This document shows positions 1-6,892 of a stretch of 12,445 nt of DNA, one piece after another. The notes below the pieces were generated by a model. That model had not been told where the DNA came from and searched no databases. It was given only the letters and a program-made list of their open reading frames with translations. The stretch is from NCBI GenBank assembly GCA_013153755.1, contig JAADDU010000020.1:1-12445 (forward strand). The letters run 5' to 3'. The translations under genes were made by a program, and so were the position numbers. The DNA comes from Campylobacterota bacterium. Lineage in GTDB: Bacteria > Campylobacterota > Campylobacteria > Campylobacterales > Sulfurimonadaceae. Position 1 is the stretch's first letter. Each line of letters begins with the position of its first letter.

Positions 1-278
1 CTATATACTCAGATATCGCACCCTTATCTTTTGAAGTACTTTCCCATGTAAATGTAGGTAGAGAAGCTATAAACTTTTCTAAGTACAAAACTATAACTAA
101 AGAGATAAAGATAAAACGCTTAAAAAGGTGTGTACAAACTGTTAGAAATGAAATGATGCCACTAGAGAGTTATTTAATGTTTCATGATGAAGCGATACTA
201 ACAAAAGAGGATAAAAAGATTCTCATAGAGTGGTTTGAGAGTGAATTAAGAAGATTATCCCCTGATGAATGGATATAA
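1..278 (+). CDS. Haem-binding-domain protein, C-terminal part (5' end outside the window)
   Basis: An open frame (codons from base 3) enters from the left edge and stops at 276-278, giving the last 91 residues. It starts IYSDIAPLSFEVLSHVNVGR, continues with INFSKY, and later has MMPLESYLMFHDEAILT and IEWF. This order (YS-IAP, a conserved HV-x-GR then NFS, an MP-x-x-Y-x-x-x-H segment, and a final I-x-W) is what I know from the Haem_bd family: small periplasmic or membrane-anchored proteins with one N-terminal CxxCH haem site. The CxxCH itself would lie left of the window and cannot be checked. The Met of the MP segment could be the second haem ligand (inference from the family). The stop codon nearly abuts the ribosome-binding site of the next gene, so the two are probably co-transcribed. 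Redox partner unknown. Confidence 0.72.
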   Translation, partial: IYSDIAPLSFEVLSHVNVGREAINFSKYKTITKEIKIKRLKRCVQTVRNEMMPLESYLMFHDEAILTKEDKKILIEWFESELRRLSPDEWI

Positions 279-282
279 GGAG
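277..282 (+). promoter_or_regulatory. Ribosome-binding site that sets the start of the glycine-zipper lipoprotein
   Basis: AAGGAG overlaps the stop codon of the upstream gene and lies 6 bases before the ATG at 289. The in-frame ATG at 265 lies upstream of this site, inside the preceding gene, and would put eight residues before the hydrophobic signal, so 289 is the better start. Confidence 0.75.
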
Positions 283-288
283 TTATAT

Positions 289-723
289 ATGTTAGTAAAA
301 ACAGTTGTAGTGTTATTAGTTAGTTTGTTTGTGTTTAATGGTTGTGCAAGGAATGATGTACCGGAGTATGATGGTAGAGATTACAACCAGATAAAAAGAT
401 ATGATGTAGGTAGTGTTATAGATGCAAGAGCAGTAACGGTGTCAGATAATGGTACAGGTAAATTTTTAGGTGCGATTATAGGAGCTGTTGTTGGTTCTAC
501 TATAGGTGGTGGAGATGGTAGAACTTTAACTTCTTTAGGTGGTGGGCTACTTGGTGGTTATGCTGGTAAAGAGTTAGGCAGAGCTAATGCAAAAGAGCTT
601 GTGGTTAAATTAGATAGAGGTGAAAATGTTGTTGTCGTTGTAAAAGGAAAAGATATCAATATAGGTGATAGAGTTAGAATCATTAAAGATGGTAATAAAG
701 TAGCACAGGTTGATAAACTGTAA
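289..723 (+). CDS. Glycine-zipper (SlyB/17-kDa-antigen-like) outer-membrane lipoprotein
   Basis: A 144-residue protein from the ATG at 289. Residues 1-18 are a hydrophobic lipoprotein signal ending in VFNG, with Cys19 as the expected lipidated residue. Residues 60-96 hold a glycine zipper (GAIIGAVVGSTIGGG, then GGGLLGGYAG), the two-helix hairpin of the SlyB/Pcp/Rickettsia 17-kDa family. The flanking segments GSVIDARAVTV (41-51) and, near the C-terminus, GDRVRI also fit that family, in which the C-terminal part forms a small beta domain. The family acts in the envelope, probably supporting outer-membrane integrity; a precise biochemical role is not established. The gene follows the haem-binding-domain gene closely and ends 2 bases from the stop of the convergent ClC gene, with no hairpin visible between them. 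Asn at -2 of the lipobox is slightly unusual. Confidence 0.82.
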   Translation: MLVKTVVVLLVSLFVFNGCARNDVPEYDGRDYNQIKRYDVGSVIDARAVTVSDNGTGKFLGAIIGAVVGSTIGGGDGRTLTSLGGGLLGGYAGKELGRANAKELVVKLDRGENVVVVVKGKDINIGDRVRIIKDGNKVAQVDKL

Positions 724-725
724 AA

Positions 726-2114
726 CTATTTGTGTTTTTTTCTTTTGTTTCGCTCTTCTCGTTTCTTTTGAATTTTATCTTTGATTGAGTGAAATTGAGC
801 TATGTTTTCATCTTTTATACCAACTTTAGTATGAGCTATATCTTCTCCAGGCTCTATATTTAAGATACCAGATTTATTCATGGCTAGTATTTGAGATGGA
901 AATACACTTCTATGCCCTGTTATGATAAAACTAATCACTATGGATATAGCTGCATAATGAGCAACATCTAAGCCAAAAACCTCCATAGCCATTATAGTTG
1001 CTGCTATAGGTGCATTTGTAGTACCAGCTAACACACTTACAAACCCAAGAGCTGCGAAAAAAGAGAGGTTGTCTCCTATCAAAGTTCCAAATAGATGCCC
1101 ACTTGTAGCCCCTATGTAAAAGATAGGTGTAACTATACCACCACTTCCCCCACTACCAAGTGTAACAGAAGTAAAGATAGTTTTTAGTAAAAATGAGTAC
1201 CATGGTATATTTTCATCAAAATATACCGAGTTTTGAAGTACATGGTCTATTGTATCTAATCCTAAACCAAAATACTCATCCCCAAATATAAGAGATAGTA
1301 TGATTAGACTAACACCAGCTCCAAATGCTTTTAGATATACATTTAGTTTTATTTTCTCTATAGTTCTTGATACCCTCTTAATCATAGTTATAGTAATATC
1401 TGAGACTAAACCAAAAAAGATACCAGCTAGCACAACTTGAAAGATAAGATGTAAATCAAGTTTCATAGGTTGTATAAAATTGATGTTAAAGTAAGTGTAT
1501 TCTATACCTAAAAACTGTGCAGTTGTAAAAGCTGAAAAGCCAGCTATAAATGATGGTAAAAGAACTTCATATCTAATGATTCCAACCACTAAAACTTCTA
1601 AACCAAAAATAGCACCAGCCAAGGGTGTCCCAAAAACAGTTGCAAAACCAGCACCTATCCCACAAACTACTAGTTTTTTTCTATCTTCTTTACTAAAGTG
1701 AAATATATCTGAAATAAGTGAAGCCATCCCTGCGCCTATCTGAGCTCCTGGACCCTCTTTGCCAGCTGAGCCACCTGAAAAAATAGTTATAATGGTTGCC
1801 AAAAGTTTAACAGGAATTACTGCTATCTCTATCTTTCCACTTTTTTTATGAACAGATTCTATAACTTTTTCAGTACCATGTCCATGTGCATCTGGTGCAA
1901 AAGTTTTAACTATCCAAATGGTAAACATAAGAGCAAAAGGAAGTAGATAATAGTATGCAAATGGTGTTATATCCCTATGGTTTTCAGCAAATTGAAGAGC
2001 ATCTAAAAAAAGAGTTACTACTGCTCCAATAACGATACCAATAACAGAAGATAGTATCAACCATTTTGAGACACTTACAAAGATACTGATTTGTTCAAGA
2101 GAGTGTTTTTTCAT
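726..2114 (-). CDS. ClC-family chloride channel/transporter
   Basis: A 462-residue, strongly hydrophobic inner-membrane protein with the ClC fold signatures. GKEGP lies at 118-122, with Glu120 matching the gating glutamate (Glu148 of E. coli ClcA). PLAGAIF is at 164-170, and GSGGSGGIVTP (320-330) covers the third pore segment. The C-terminal tail (about 441-462) is very basic, and there are no CBS domains. ClC proteins move Cl- or other anions, as channels or as anion/proton exchangers. Aligned by eye to ClcA, the pore serine (Ser107) is His79, the inner proton glutamate (Glu203) is Val174 after the conserved Glu173, and the pore tyrosine (Tyr445) is probably Phe405. Coupled H+/Cl- exchange is therefore doubtful. 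AAGAAG at 2120-2125 is 5 bases before the ATG. The gene lies 113 bases downstream of the beta-barrel gene on the same strand, with no convincing terminator between. Confidence 0.93.
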   Translation of the reverse strand: MKKHSLEQISIFVSVSKWLILSSVIGIVIGAVVTLFLDALQFAENHRDITPFAYYYLLPFALMFTIWIVKTFAPDAHGHGTEKVIESVHKKSGKIEIAVIPVKLLATIITIFSGGSAGKEGPGAQIGAGMASLISDIFHFSKEDRKKLVVCGIGAGFATVFGTPLAGAIFGLEVLVVGIIRYEVLLPSFIAGFSAFTTAQFLGIEYTYFNINFIQPMKLDLHLIFQVVLAGIFFGLVSDITITMIKRVSRTIEKIKLNVYLKAFGAGVSLIILSLIFGDEYFGLGLDTIDHVLQNSVYFDENIPWYSFLLKTIFTSVTLGSGGSGGIVTPIFYIGATSGHLFGTLIGDNLSFFAALGFVSVLAGTTNAPIAATIMAMEVFGLDVAHYAAISIVISFIITGHRSVFPSQILAMNKSGILNIEPGEDIAHTKVGIKDENIAQFHSIKDKIQKKREERNKRKKHK

Positions 2115-2227
2115 GGATACTTCTTATTTATTATGCTTCCAAAGTTTAACATTTATTTATGAAAATATTTGCTAAACATAAGGAAGAATAATAAGATTTA
2201 AAAAAAGAGAACCATTTAGTAACAAAG

Positions 2228-3085
2228 TTAAAATTTATAATTAAGTATCACTCTTATAACCTTAACTTCAACATTTTTATTTTTAGGTGGTAACTCTGTA
2301 GCTCTTTGATATATATACTGCACTCTAAAAACAAATTTTGAGATGCTTTTCCCAATTCCTAAAGCATAAGTTCTATCAAACTCCATAGCATGGTGTTGTA
2401 GTTTAGAACCTTCATTCATTACACTAAAGGCTCTTTTGCCAATAAAAAAACCACCTCCTATATGGTAACTTTTATAATGAGCATGAAGTTTTAAACCAGT
2501 TGTAAAATACTCTTTTTTTGTATTTTTTGTAAAAGAGTTTGGTTTATCATCTCTTAGTGAGATATATTTTGTAATGGATGAAATTTTTAGTTTTAAGTGA
2601 TTAAATTTAGTTTTAAAATCAATTCTAAAATCACTTTGATTTACATTAAAATCTTTGTAGTTTGTATAGAACTGTGTAAAATTTAGAGTTGTTCTTTTAT
2701 TGGGTATATAGCTACACCCTGCTCCATAGGTTTTCCCACCACTAGTAATGGCTATGTTGTCACTAAAGACCTTGATATAGTTTAGATTAAAGGCTATTTT
2801 ATCATTTAGTTTATAGTTATATTTTAAAAAGAGTTTTTTGTTTTTTAAGTCCTCTTTTAGTGGTGGTTTTTTTGTATCTGCTTTAGCCTCTTCATAAGTG
2901 ATTTTATAAGCAGAGTTTTTATGATGAAAGTCGATGCCAACACCGTATGCTACACCCTCTTGTTTTTGTTTAGAATTAGTATAGTCTTTATTTTCGTAGT
3001 ATGTTGAGATAGATGAGTGTAAAGTCTCAGAAATCTCTCCAAATAATGCAGTAGCTACTAAAAGTAGCAACAATGATTTTTGCAT
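2228..3085 (-). CDS. Predicted outer-membrane beta-barrel protein, function unknown
   Basis: A 285-residue protein I cannot assign to a named family. Residues 1-16 form a signal peptide (MQKSLLLLLVATALFG, then ESETL-like mature sequence starting EISE). The rest is dominated by alternating polar/hydrophobic stretches typical of beta strands, such as GVAYGVGIDFHH, KKLFLKYNYKL, KIAFNLNYIKVF, HIGGGFFIG, KFVFRVQYIY and the last strand VIRVILNYKF. The C-terminal Phe preceded by aromatic and hydrophobic residues is the usual recognition signal for the BAM insertion machinery. Roughly ten to twelve strands are visible, so a small closed barrel is plausible. A GGAG ribosome-binding site stands before the ATG. 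It lies 44 bases downstream of the small His/Cys protein gene and is probably co-transcribed with it. A pore, adhesin or metal-related channel are all possible; transport of a specific substrate is not shown by the sequence. Confidence 0.68.
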   Translation of the reverse strand: MQKSLLLLLVATALFGEISETLHSSISTYYENKDYTNSKQKQEGVAYGVGIDFHHKNSAYKITYEEAKADTKKPPLKEDLKNKKLFLKYNYKLNDKIAFNLNYIKVFSDNIAITSGGKTYGAGCSYIPNKRTTLNFTQFYTNYKDFNVNQSDFRIDFKTKFNHLKLKISSITKYISLRDDKPNSFTKNTKKEYFTTGLKLHAHYKSYHIGGGFFIGKRAFSVMNEGSKLQHHAMEFDRTYALGIGKSISKFVFRVQYIYQRATELPPKNKNVEVKVIRVILNYKF

Positions 3086-3129
3086 AATTATCTCCAGATA
3101 TTTATTTTAATTTTGATTATGTGATTAAA

Positions 3130-3405
3130 TTAAAATATATAAGGAGGTGCTCTTAGACTTATATTGTTTTGTGTAAATTTTGAGCATAAATTAGATAGTT
3201 TTGTTACAATTAATTCAGTAGTTATCTCTAGTTCTTGAAGATATGTTACTTTTATTGGTGTGTCTGCATCTATCATAGATGAGTTAATAGTACAAATTTT
3301 ACATTCTGGATGAACTTTTAAATCGTTATGATGATGAAAAGAGGCAACAATGGTAGCGATTATAAAAATAATGCTAAAATATCTCTTTATAAAACCCAAT
3401 TTCAT
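3130..3405 (-). CDS. Small membrane-anchored His/Cys-cluster protein, possibly metal-binding
   Basis: A 91-residue protein with a basic N-terminus (K2, K7, R8) and one hydrophobic helix (about 9-23), then a cluster of possible metal ligands: His24-His25-His26, Asp28, His32, Cys35 and Cys38 (HHHNDLKVHPECKIC). The C-terminus ends in RAPPYIF. The layout (signal or anchor, HHH just outside the membrane, CxxC a few residues on, RAPP near the end) resembles small periplasmic proteins of the DUF2946 type that sit near metal-related outer-membrane genes; that resemblance is from memory and not certain. The cluster should face the periplasm. No Shine-Dalgarno sequence precedes the ATG; instead a TATAAT ends 7 bases before it, suggesting a leaderless mRNA. 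First gene of a pair with the downstream beta-barrel gene. Binding of Cu, Zn, Ni or Fe is inference only. Confidence 0.7.
   Translation of the reverse strand: MKLGFIKRYFSIIFIIATIVASFHHHNDLKVHPECKICTINSSMIDADTPIKVTYLQELEITTELIVTKLSNLCSKFTQNNISLRAPPYIF
3372..3380 (+). promoter_or_regulatory. Possible extended -10 promoter for the AddA-like gene
   Basis: TGCTAAAAT forms a TGn-extended -10 element inside the 5' part of the divergent small gene, about 60 bases before the helicase start. No clear -35 is seen, which is common in Campylobacterota. Such matches also arise by chance in AT-rich DNA, so confidence is low. Confidence 0.3.
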
Positions 3406-3411
3406 TTAGAA

Positions 3412-3417
3412 ATTATA
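3412..3417 (-). promoter_or_regulatory. Candidate -10 box giving a leaderless mRNA for the small His/Cys gene
   Basis: On the - strand a perfect TATAAT is followed by six bases (TTCTAA) and then the ATG at 3405, so transcription starting at the usual distance would begin at the A of the start codon. No ribosome-binding site is present, which agrees with a leaderless transcript. No -35 is evident. Confidence 0.42.
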
Positions 3418-3433
3418 TCTAAAATAGAGGATA

Positions 3434-6145
3434 ATGATGTTTAAAAACAATCTAGCTTACGAAGCGAGTGCTGGAAGTGGTAAAACTTTTATGCTCGTTG
3501 TTCGTTACCTCTCACTACTTTTTATGGGTGCATCTGCTAACAAGATTTTAGCTCTTACTTTTACAAATAAAGCAGCTTATGAGATGCAAGAGAGGATAGT
3601 AGCAACATTAGAAGAGCTACAAAAGCGTGGGGAGTTTGAAGAGATTTCAAAAGTGACTGGTATCTCTAAAGATGAGCTACTTTTAAAGCGTACAAAGGTT
3701 TTAAAAGAGTTTTTAGATGCAAATTCAAAGATTATGACCATAGATAAGTTTTTTGCACAAATTCTTAGAAAATTTTCACTCTATGTATCTCTTATGCCAG
3801 ACTTTACAACAGCACCATCACAGCATGAGATTAAACTATTATCCCGTTTTTTAGCTGATGTTAGCGTTGCTGGTAAAAAAGAGCTTCTTATTACATTATC
3901 TTTAGATTCAAAAAAACGATTTAGCGATATATTTATGCTTCTTGAGGAGTTTTATGTAAAACATAATGAACTATCGCATTTAAAGTTTACAAAAGGTAGT
4001 TATAAACATTATGAAGATATTGCTATGGATGCACTAGAAGGCTTGAAAAATATAGTTCAAAACTGTACTAGTGCATCTGAGTCTTTAAAAAAAGCAGTAG
4101 ATATTGATAATTTTGAAGAGCTTAGATATAAAACTTGGGTTAGTAAAGACTCTTTGGAGTATTGGGTTTTTAAGAAGTGTTTTATACCGGAGATGGATAT
4201 ATATCTAAAAACTATACAAGATGCAGTACTATCTCATGCAAAAGTAAAAGAGCAAAACTTCTTTTATGCACTAAGTGAGTTAGTAGATATATATATGAAA
4301 TCTAAAAAGGCACTTTATACTCAAGATAATGAACTTAGTTTTAGTGATGTAACCATACTTGTATATCAAATTTTAAAAGAGCATATAGATAGTGAGTTTT
4401 TATACTTTCGTTTAGATGCACAGATAGAGCATATACTCTTAGATGAGTTTCAAGATACTAGTGTTTTGCAGTATGAAATACTAAAGCCTCTTATACAAGA
4501 GATAGTTTCTGGGAATGGTTCTAGTGAGATGGGAAGTTTCTTTTTTGTTGGGGATGTAAAGCAATCTATCTACAGGTTTCGTGGTGGTGTATCTGCACTT
4601 TTTGGAACAGTTATCAAAGAGTGCAATACAGAGGTTCAACCTCTACTAACAAACTACCGTTCACAAAAAGAGGTTATAGAGTTTGTAAATGAAACTTTTA
4701 AGCAAAAGATTAAAAACTATCTACCACAAAAAGTAAGAGATGAAGCAAATGGTGGATATGTAGAAGTTTTAAAAAGCGAAGAGTTACTTCAAGACACTTT
4801 AGAACAAATAAAAAAGCTCATAAGTTTAGATGCACAACTAAATGATATAGCGATACTCTGCTCGACAAATGGGGATGGAGAAGCTATAAAAGAGACACTT
4901 CAACATGAAGGTATAGAGGTAGTAACAGAAACAACAACAAAGCTCATAAATCAAAGAGAAGTAAAAGCAGTTTTAGAGTACTTAAAGTATCTTTATTTTA
5001 AGAAGCAGATATACAAAGAAAACTTTTTTACACTTATAAATCAAGAGTTACAAGATATAACAAACATAGATATAACAAAAGTAAAACTTTTTGATGTTAT
5101 AAAAAATGTTATAGATAAGTTTAAACTTTTTAGTGATGATTTTCATCTTATAAGGTTTTTAGATGCAGTGCAAAAGTATGATGATATAGAGGAGCTGTTA
5201 TTTGAGTATGAAAGGCTAGATGAAAGTGCAGGAACATCAGATATAAATGGTGTTAGAGTTCTTACTATTCATAAATCAAAAGGTTTAGAATATGACCATG
5301 TTATAGTGATGGATAGACTAAAAAGAAAACCAAATGCAAGAGATAGTATCATCTATAAATATGACAATATAAAACTAACCAACCTTTATCTACGAACAAA
5401 AGGGAGAGAAGAGTTAGATGCAGAGTATAAAGATGCACTACAAAAAGAAAAAGAACTAGTTTTAGAAGATACGCTAAATAGTTTATATGTAGCTTTTACA
5501 AGGGCAAAAGAAAATCTTATCATCCTCACAAAAGAAAAAGATTCATTATTTGAAGTGTTAAACTTAGAGGAAAAAGTATATGGAGAACTTAGATGCAATG
5601 AGTTTATAAGACCTAAAAAAGTGCAACCTCCTAAACTACACTATAAAGAGTTATACTACGGGACTCAAAGTGATATACTAAAACTACAAGATAATGCAAA
5701 AGAGGATTTAAAATCCATAAACTTTGGTCTTGCTATGCACTATATGTTAGAGATGCTAGAGAGCTTTCATTTGAGATGTCTAGATAATGCTTTTGATATG
5801 ATGTTAAACAAATATGGAGCTATCTTAGATGCAGTGGAACTAAAAGATATAAAAAGTAGAGTTTATATGCTATTAGAAGATAAAAACTTTTTAAATCTAT
5901 TAGATACAGAGTACTACAGAGAAAAAGCGATAAGATATAAAAATAACTTAAGATATATAGACCTTTTAGTTAAACATGAAGATAGTTGGAGTGTTATAGA
6001 TTATAAAAGTTCTACTTATGCACATGATGAACACAAAAAACAAGTAAATTTTTATGTAAAAGCGATAGAGAAGATAACAGGAGAAAGGGTAGATGGGTAT
6101 CTTTGTTATATGTTAGATAAAGAGGTAAAAATAGTTAAAATTTAA
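3434..6145 (+). CDS. addA: AddA/RecB-type helicase-nuclease for double-strand break repair
   Basis: A 903-residue UvrD-like superfamily 1 helicase with a C-terminal nuclease. Visible motifs: Walker A ASAGSGKT (11-18), motif Ia LTFTNKAA (41-48), motif II LLDEFQDTS (335-343), motif III VGDVKQSIYRFRGG (372-385), motif IV LTNYRSQ (405-411), motif V VRVLTIHKSKGLEYD (607-621) and motif VI YVAFTRAKENL (685-695). The end carries the PD-(D/E)XK nuclease: FGLAMHYMLE (764-773), Asp843 in YIDLLV, Asp856 and Lys858 in IDYKSS, and Gln870. This is the architecture of AddA in the AddAB (RecBCD-like) complex, which resects broken ends for RecA loading. At 903 residues it is shorter than E. coli RecB or Bacillus AddA, as I expect for Campylobacterota. 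AddB is not next to it. Two ATGs lie in tandem; AGAGG (3426-3430) is 3 bases from the first and 6 from the second, so translation may begin at 3437. Confidence 0.9.
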   Translation: MMFKNNLAYEASAGSGKTFMLVVRYLSLLFMGASANKILALTFTNKAAYEMQERIVATLEELQKRGEFEEISKVTGISKDELLLKRTKVLKEFLDANSKIMTIDKFFAQILRKFSLYVSLMPDFTTAPSQHEIKLLSRFLADVSVAGKKELLITLSLDSKKRFSDIFMLLEEFYVKHNELSHLKFTKGSYKHYEDIAMDALEGLKNIVQNCTSASESLKKAVDIDNFEELRYKTWVSKDSLEYWVFKKCFIPEMDIYLKTIQDAVLSHAKVKEQNFFYALSELVDIYMKSKKALYTQDNELSFSDVTILVYQILKEHIDSEFLYFRLDAQIEHILLDEFQDTSVLQYEILKPLIQEIVSGNGSSEMGSFFFVGDVKQSIYRFRGGVSALFGTVIKECNTEVQPLLTNYRSQKEVIEFVNETFKQKIKNYLPQKVRDEANGGYVEVLKSEELLQDTLEQIKKLISLDAQLNDIAILCSTNGDGEAIKETLQHEGIEVVTETTTKLINQREVKAVLEYLKYLYFKKQIYKENFFTLINQELQDITNIDITKVKLFDVIKNVIDKFKLFSDDFHLIRFLDAVQKYDDIEELLFEYERLDESAGTSDINGVRVLTIHKSKGLEYDHVIVMDRLKRKPNARDSIIYKYDNIKLTNLYLRTKGREELDAEYKDALQKEKELVLEDTLNSLYVAFTRAKENLIILTKEKDSLFEVLNLEEKVYGELRCNEFIRPKKVQPPKLHYKELYYGTQSDILKLQDNAKEDLKSINFGLAMHYMLEMLESFHLRCLDNAFDMMLNKYGAILDAVELKDIKSRVYMLLEDKNFLNLLDTEYYREKAIRYKNNLRYIDLLVKHEDSWSVIDYKSSTYAHDEHKKQVNFYVKAIEKITGERVDGYLCYMLDKEVKIVKI

Positions 6146-6177
6146 AAAAAGTATGTTTTAATTAAGCTTGTTATATA

Positions 6178-6183
6178 TATAAT
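6178..6183 (+). promoter_or_regulatory. Candidate -10 box for the downstream lipoprotein gene
   Basis: A TATAAT stands in the 143-base gap between the helicase and the lipoprotein gene, after a T-rich stretch (TGTTTTAATTAAG). It would give a 5' leader of about 100 bases, in which I see no clear riboswitch or strong hairpin. No good -35 is visible. Surrounding TATATA repeats make the exact position uncertain. Confidence 0.4.
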
Positions 6184-6288
6184 ATCCCATAGTAGTTATA
6201 TTCAAAAAGCTATTTTAGGAAATTTGGATATACCTATTTAATTTAATGAAAATTAATTGGTAAATTTAAATTTTTGGAGGTCTCTTAA

Positions 6289-6840
6289 ATGAAGAGATTA
6301 ATATCTGGTTTTTTAGTTTTTAGTGCTATCTTATTGTTTTCAGGATGTGCAAATAAAGTGGCAACTTATGCAGTATCTACTAATAATGTTTTGTCATTAC
6401 AAGGTATGTCTAAAGAAAATGGTAAGATTAATTTAGGTGATTTTACAGATTCAGATAAAAATGAAGCAAAAGTAATGTGTAGATTAGCTACACCAATAGG
6501 AACACCAAGTGGTGAAACATTTAGCTCGTATATTAAAGATGCTTTTACAAAAGAGCTACTTATATCAGGAATGTATGATCCAAACTCTAAAGTAACAATA
6601 TCAGCAAATTTAGATGATATTTATGGAAGTACTACTATTGCAAATGCTTATTGGGAATTTAAAGTTACAGTGAAATCATCTAATGGATTAAGCTATAAAG
6701 TACATACGAAGTATGAGTATGAATCAAGTTATTCTGCAGCCTCAGCATGTTCTGAAATGCAACGCTCATTTGTCCCAGCAGTTCAAAAATTAATTGGAGA
6801 TATTGTTCAAAATCCAAAATTTAAAGACCTAATAAAATAA
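6289..6840 (+). CDS. Conserved lipoprotein of unknown function
   Basis: A 183-residue protein with a lipoprotein signal: KR at residues 3-4 excepted by one Lys at 2, a hydrophobic core (8-17) and lipobox LFSGC with Cys20 lipidated. A GGAGG ribosome-binding site (6276-6280) is 8 bases before the ATG. The mature part has an INLGDFT start of a domain (47-53), VMCRLATP with Cys64, a helix-like segment FSSYIKDAFTKELLISGMYD (79-98), beta-like VTISANLDDIY (102-112) and WEFKVTVKSSNGLSYKV (122-138), and SAASACSEMQ with Cys154, ending in a helix. I recall proteobacterial lipoproteins with the same order (G-x-F, a CR motif, F-x-x-YI-x-xAL-x-x-EL, SSNG, a second Cys), but the family has no known function. 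Cys64 and Cys154 could form a disulfide in the periplasm. It has its own likely promoter and ends at a strong hairpin. Confidence 0.72.
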   Translation: MKRLISGFLVFSAILLFSGCANKVATYAVSTNNVLSLQGMSKENGKINLGDFTDSDKNEAKVMCRLATPIGTPSGETFSSYIKDAFTKELLISGMYDPNSKVTISANLDDIYGSTTIANAYWEFKVTVKSSNGLSYKVHTKYEYESSYSAASACSEMQRSFVPAVQKLIGDIVQNPKFKDLIK

Positions 6841-6845
6841 ACTAA

Positions 6846-6885
6846 TAATATTTGAGATAAGTTTTAAAGCTTACCTCAAATATTA
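6846..6885. terminator. Bidirectional hairpin terminator between converging genes
   Basis: A perfect 11-bp stem (TAATATTTGAG at 6846-6856 against CTCAAATATTA at 6875-6885) continues after one A/C mismatch into TAAG/CTTA, leaving an 8-base loop. It starts 6 bases after the lipoprotein stop and lies 7 bases beyond the def stop on the other strand. On the + strand a T-rich tract follows about ten bases later; on the - strand the following sequence is T-rich but interrupted. It is suited to end transcripts from both sides. Confidence 0.72.
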
Positions 6886-6892
6886 ACTAAAG

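Noticed and set aside
265..288. Upstream in-frame ATG for the glycine-zipper lipoprotein
   Set aside because: It lies inside the preceding gene and before the AAGGAG site, and would put eight residues ahead of a normal lipoprotein signal.
2115..2227. T-rich run on the - strand after the beta-barrel gene as a terminator
   Set aside because: No stable GC-containing hairpin precedes the T run; nothing else convincing is in this 113-base gap beyond the AAGAAG site of the ClC gene.
6146..6288. Riboswitch or small RNA in the leader of the lipoprotein gene
   Set aside because: The region is AT-rich with only weak palindromes (for example TAAATTTAAATTT); no known riboswitch core or strong structure was recognised.
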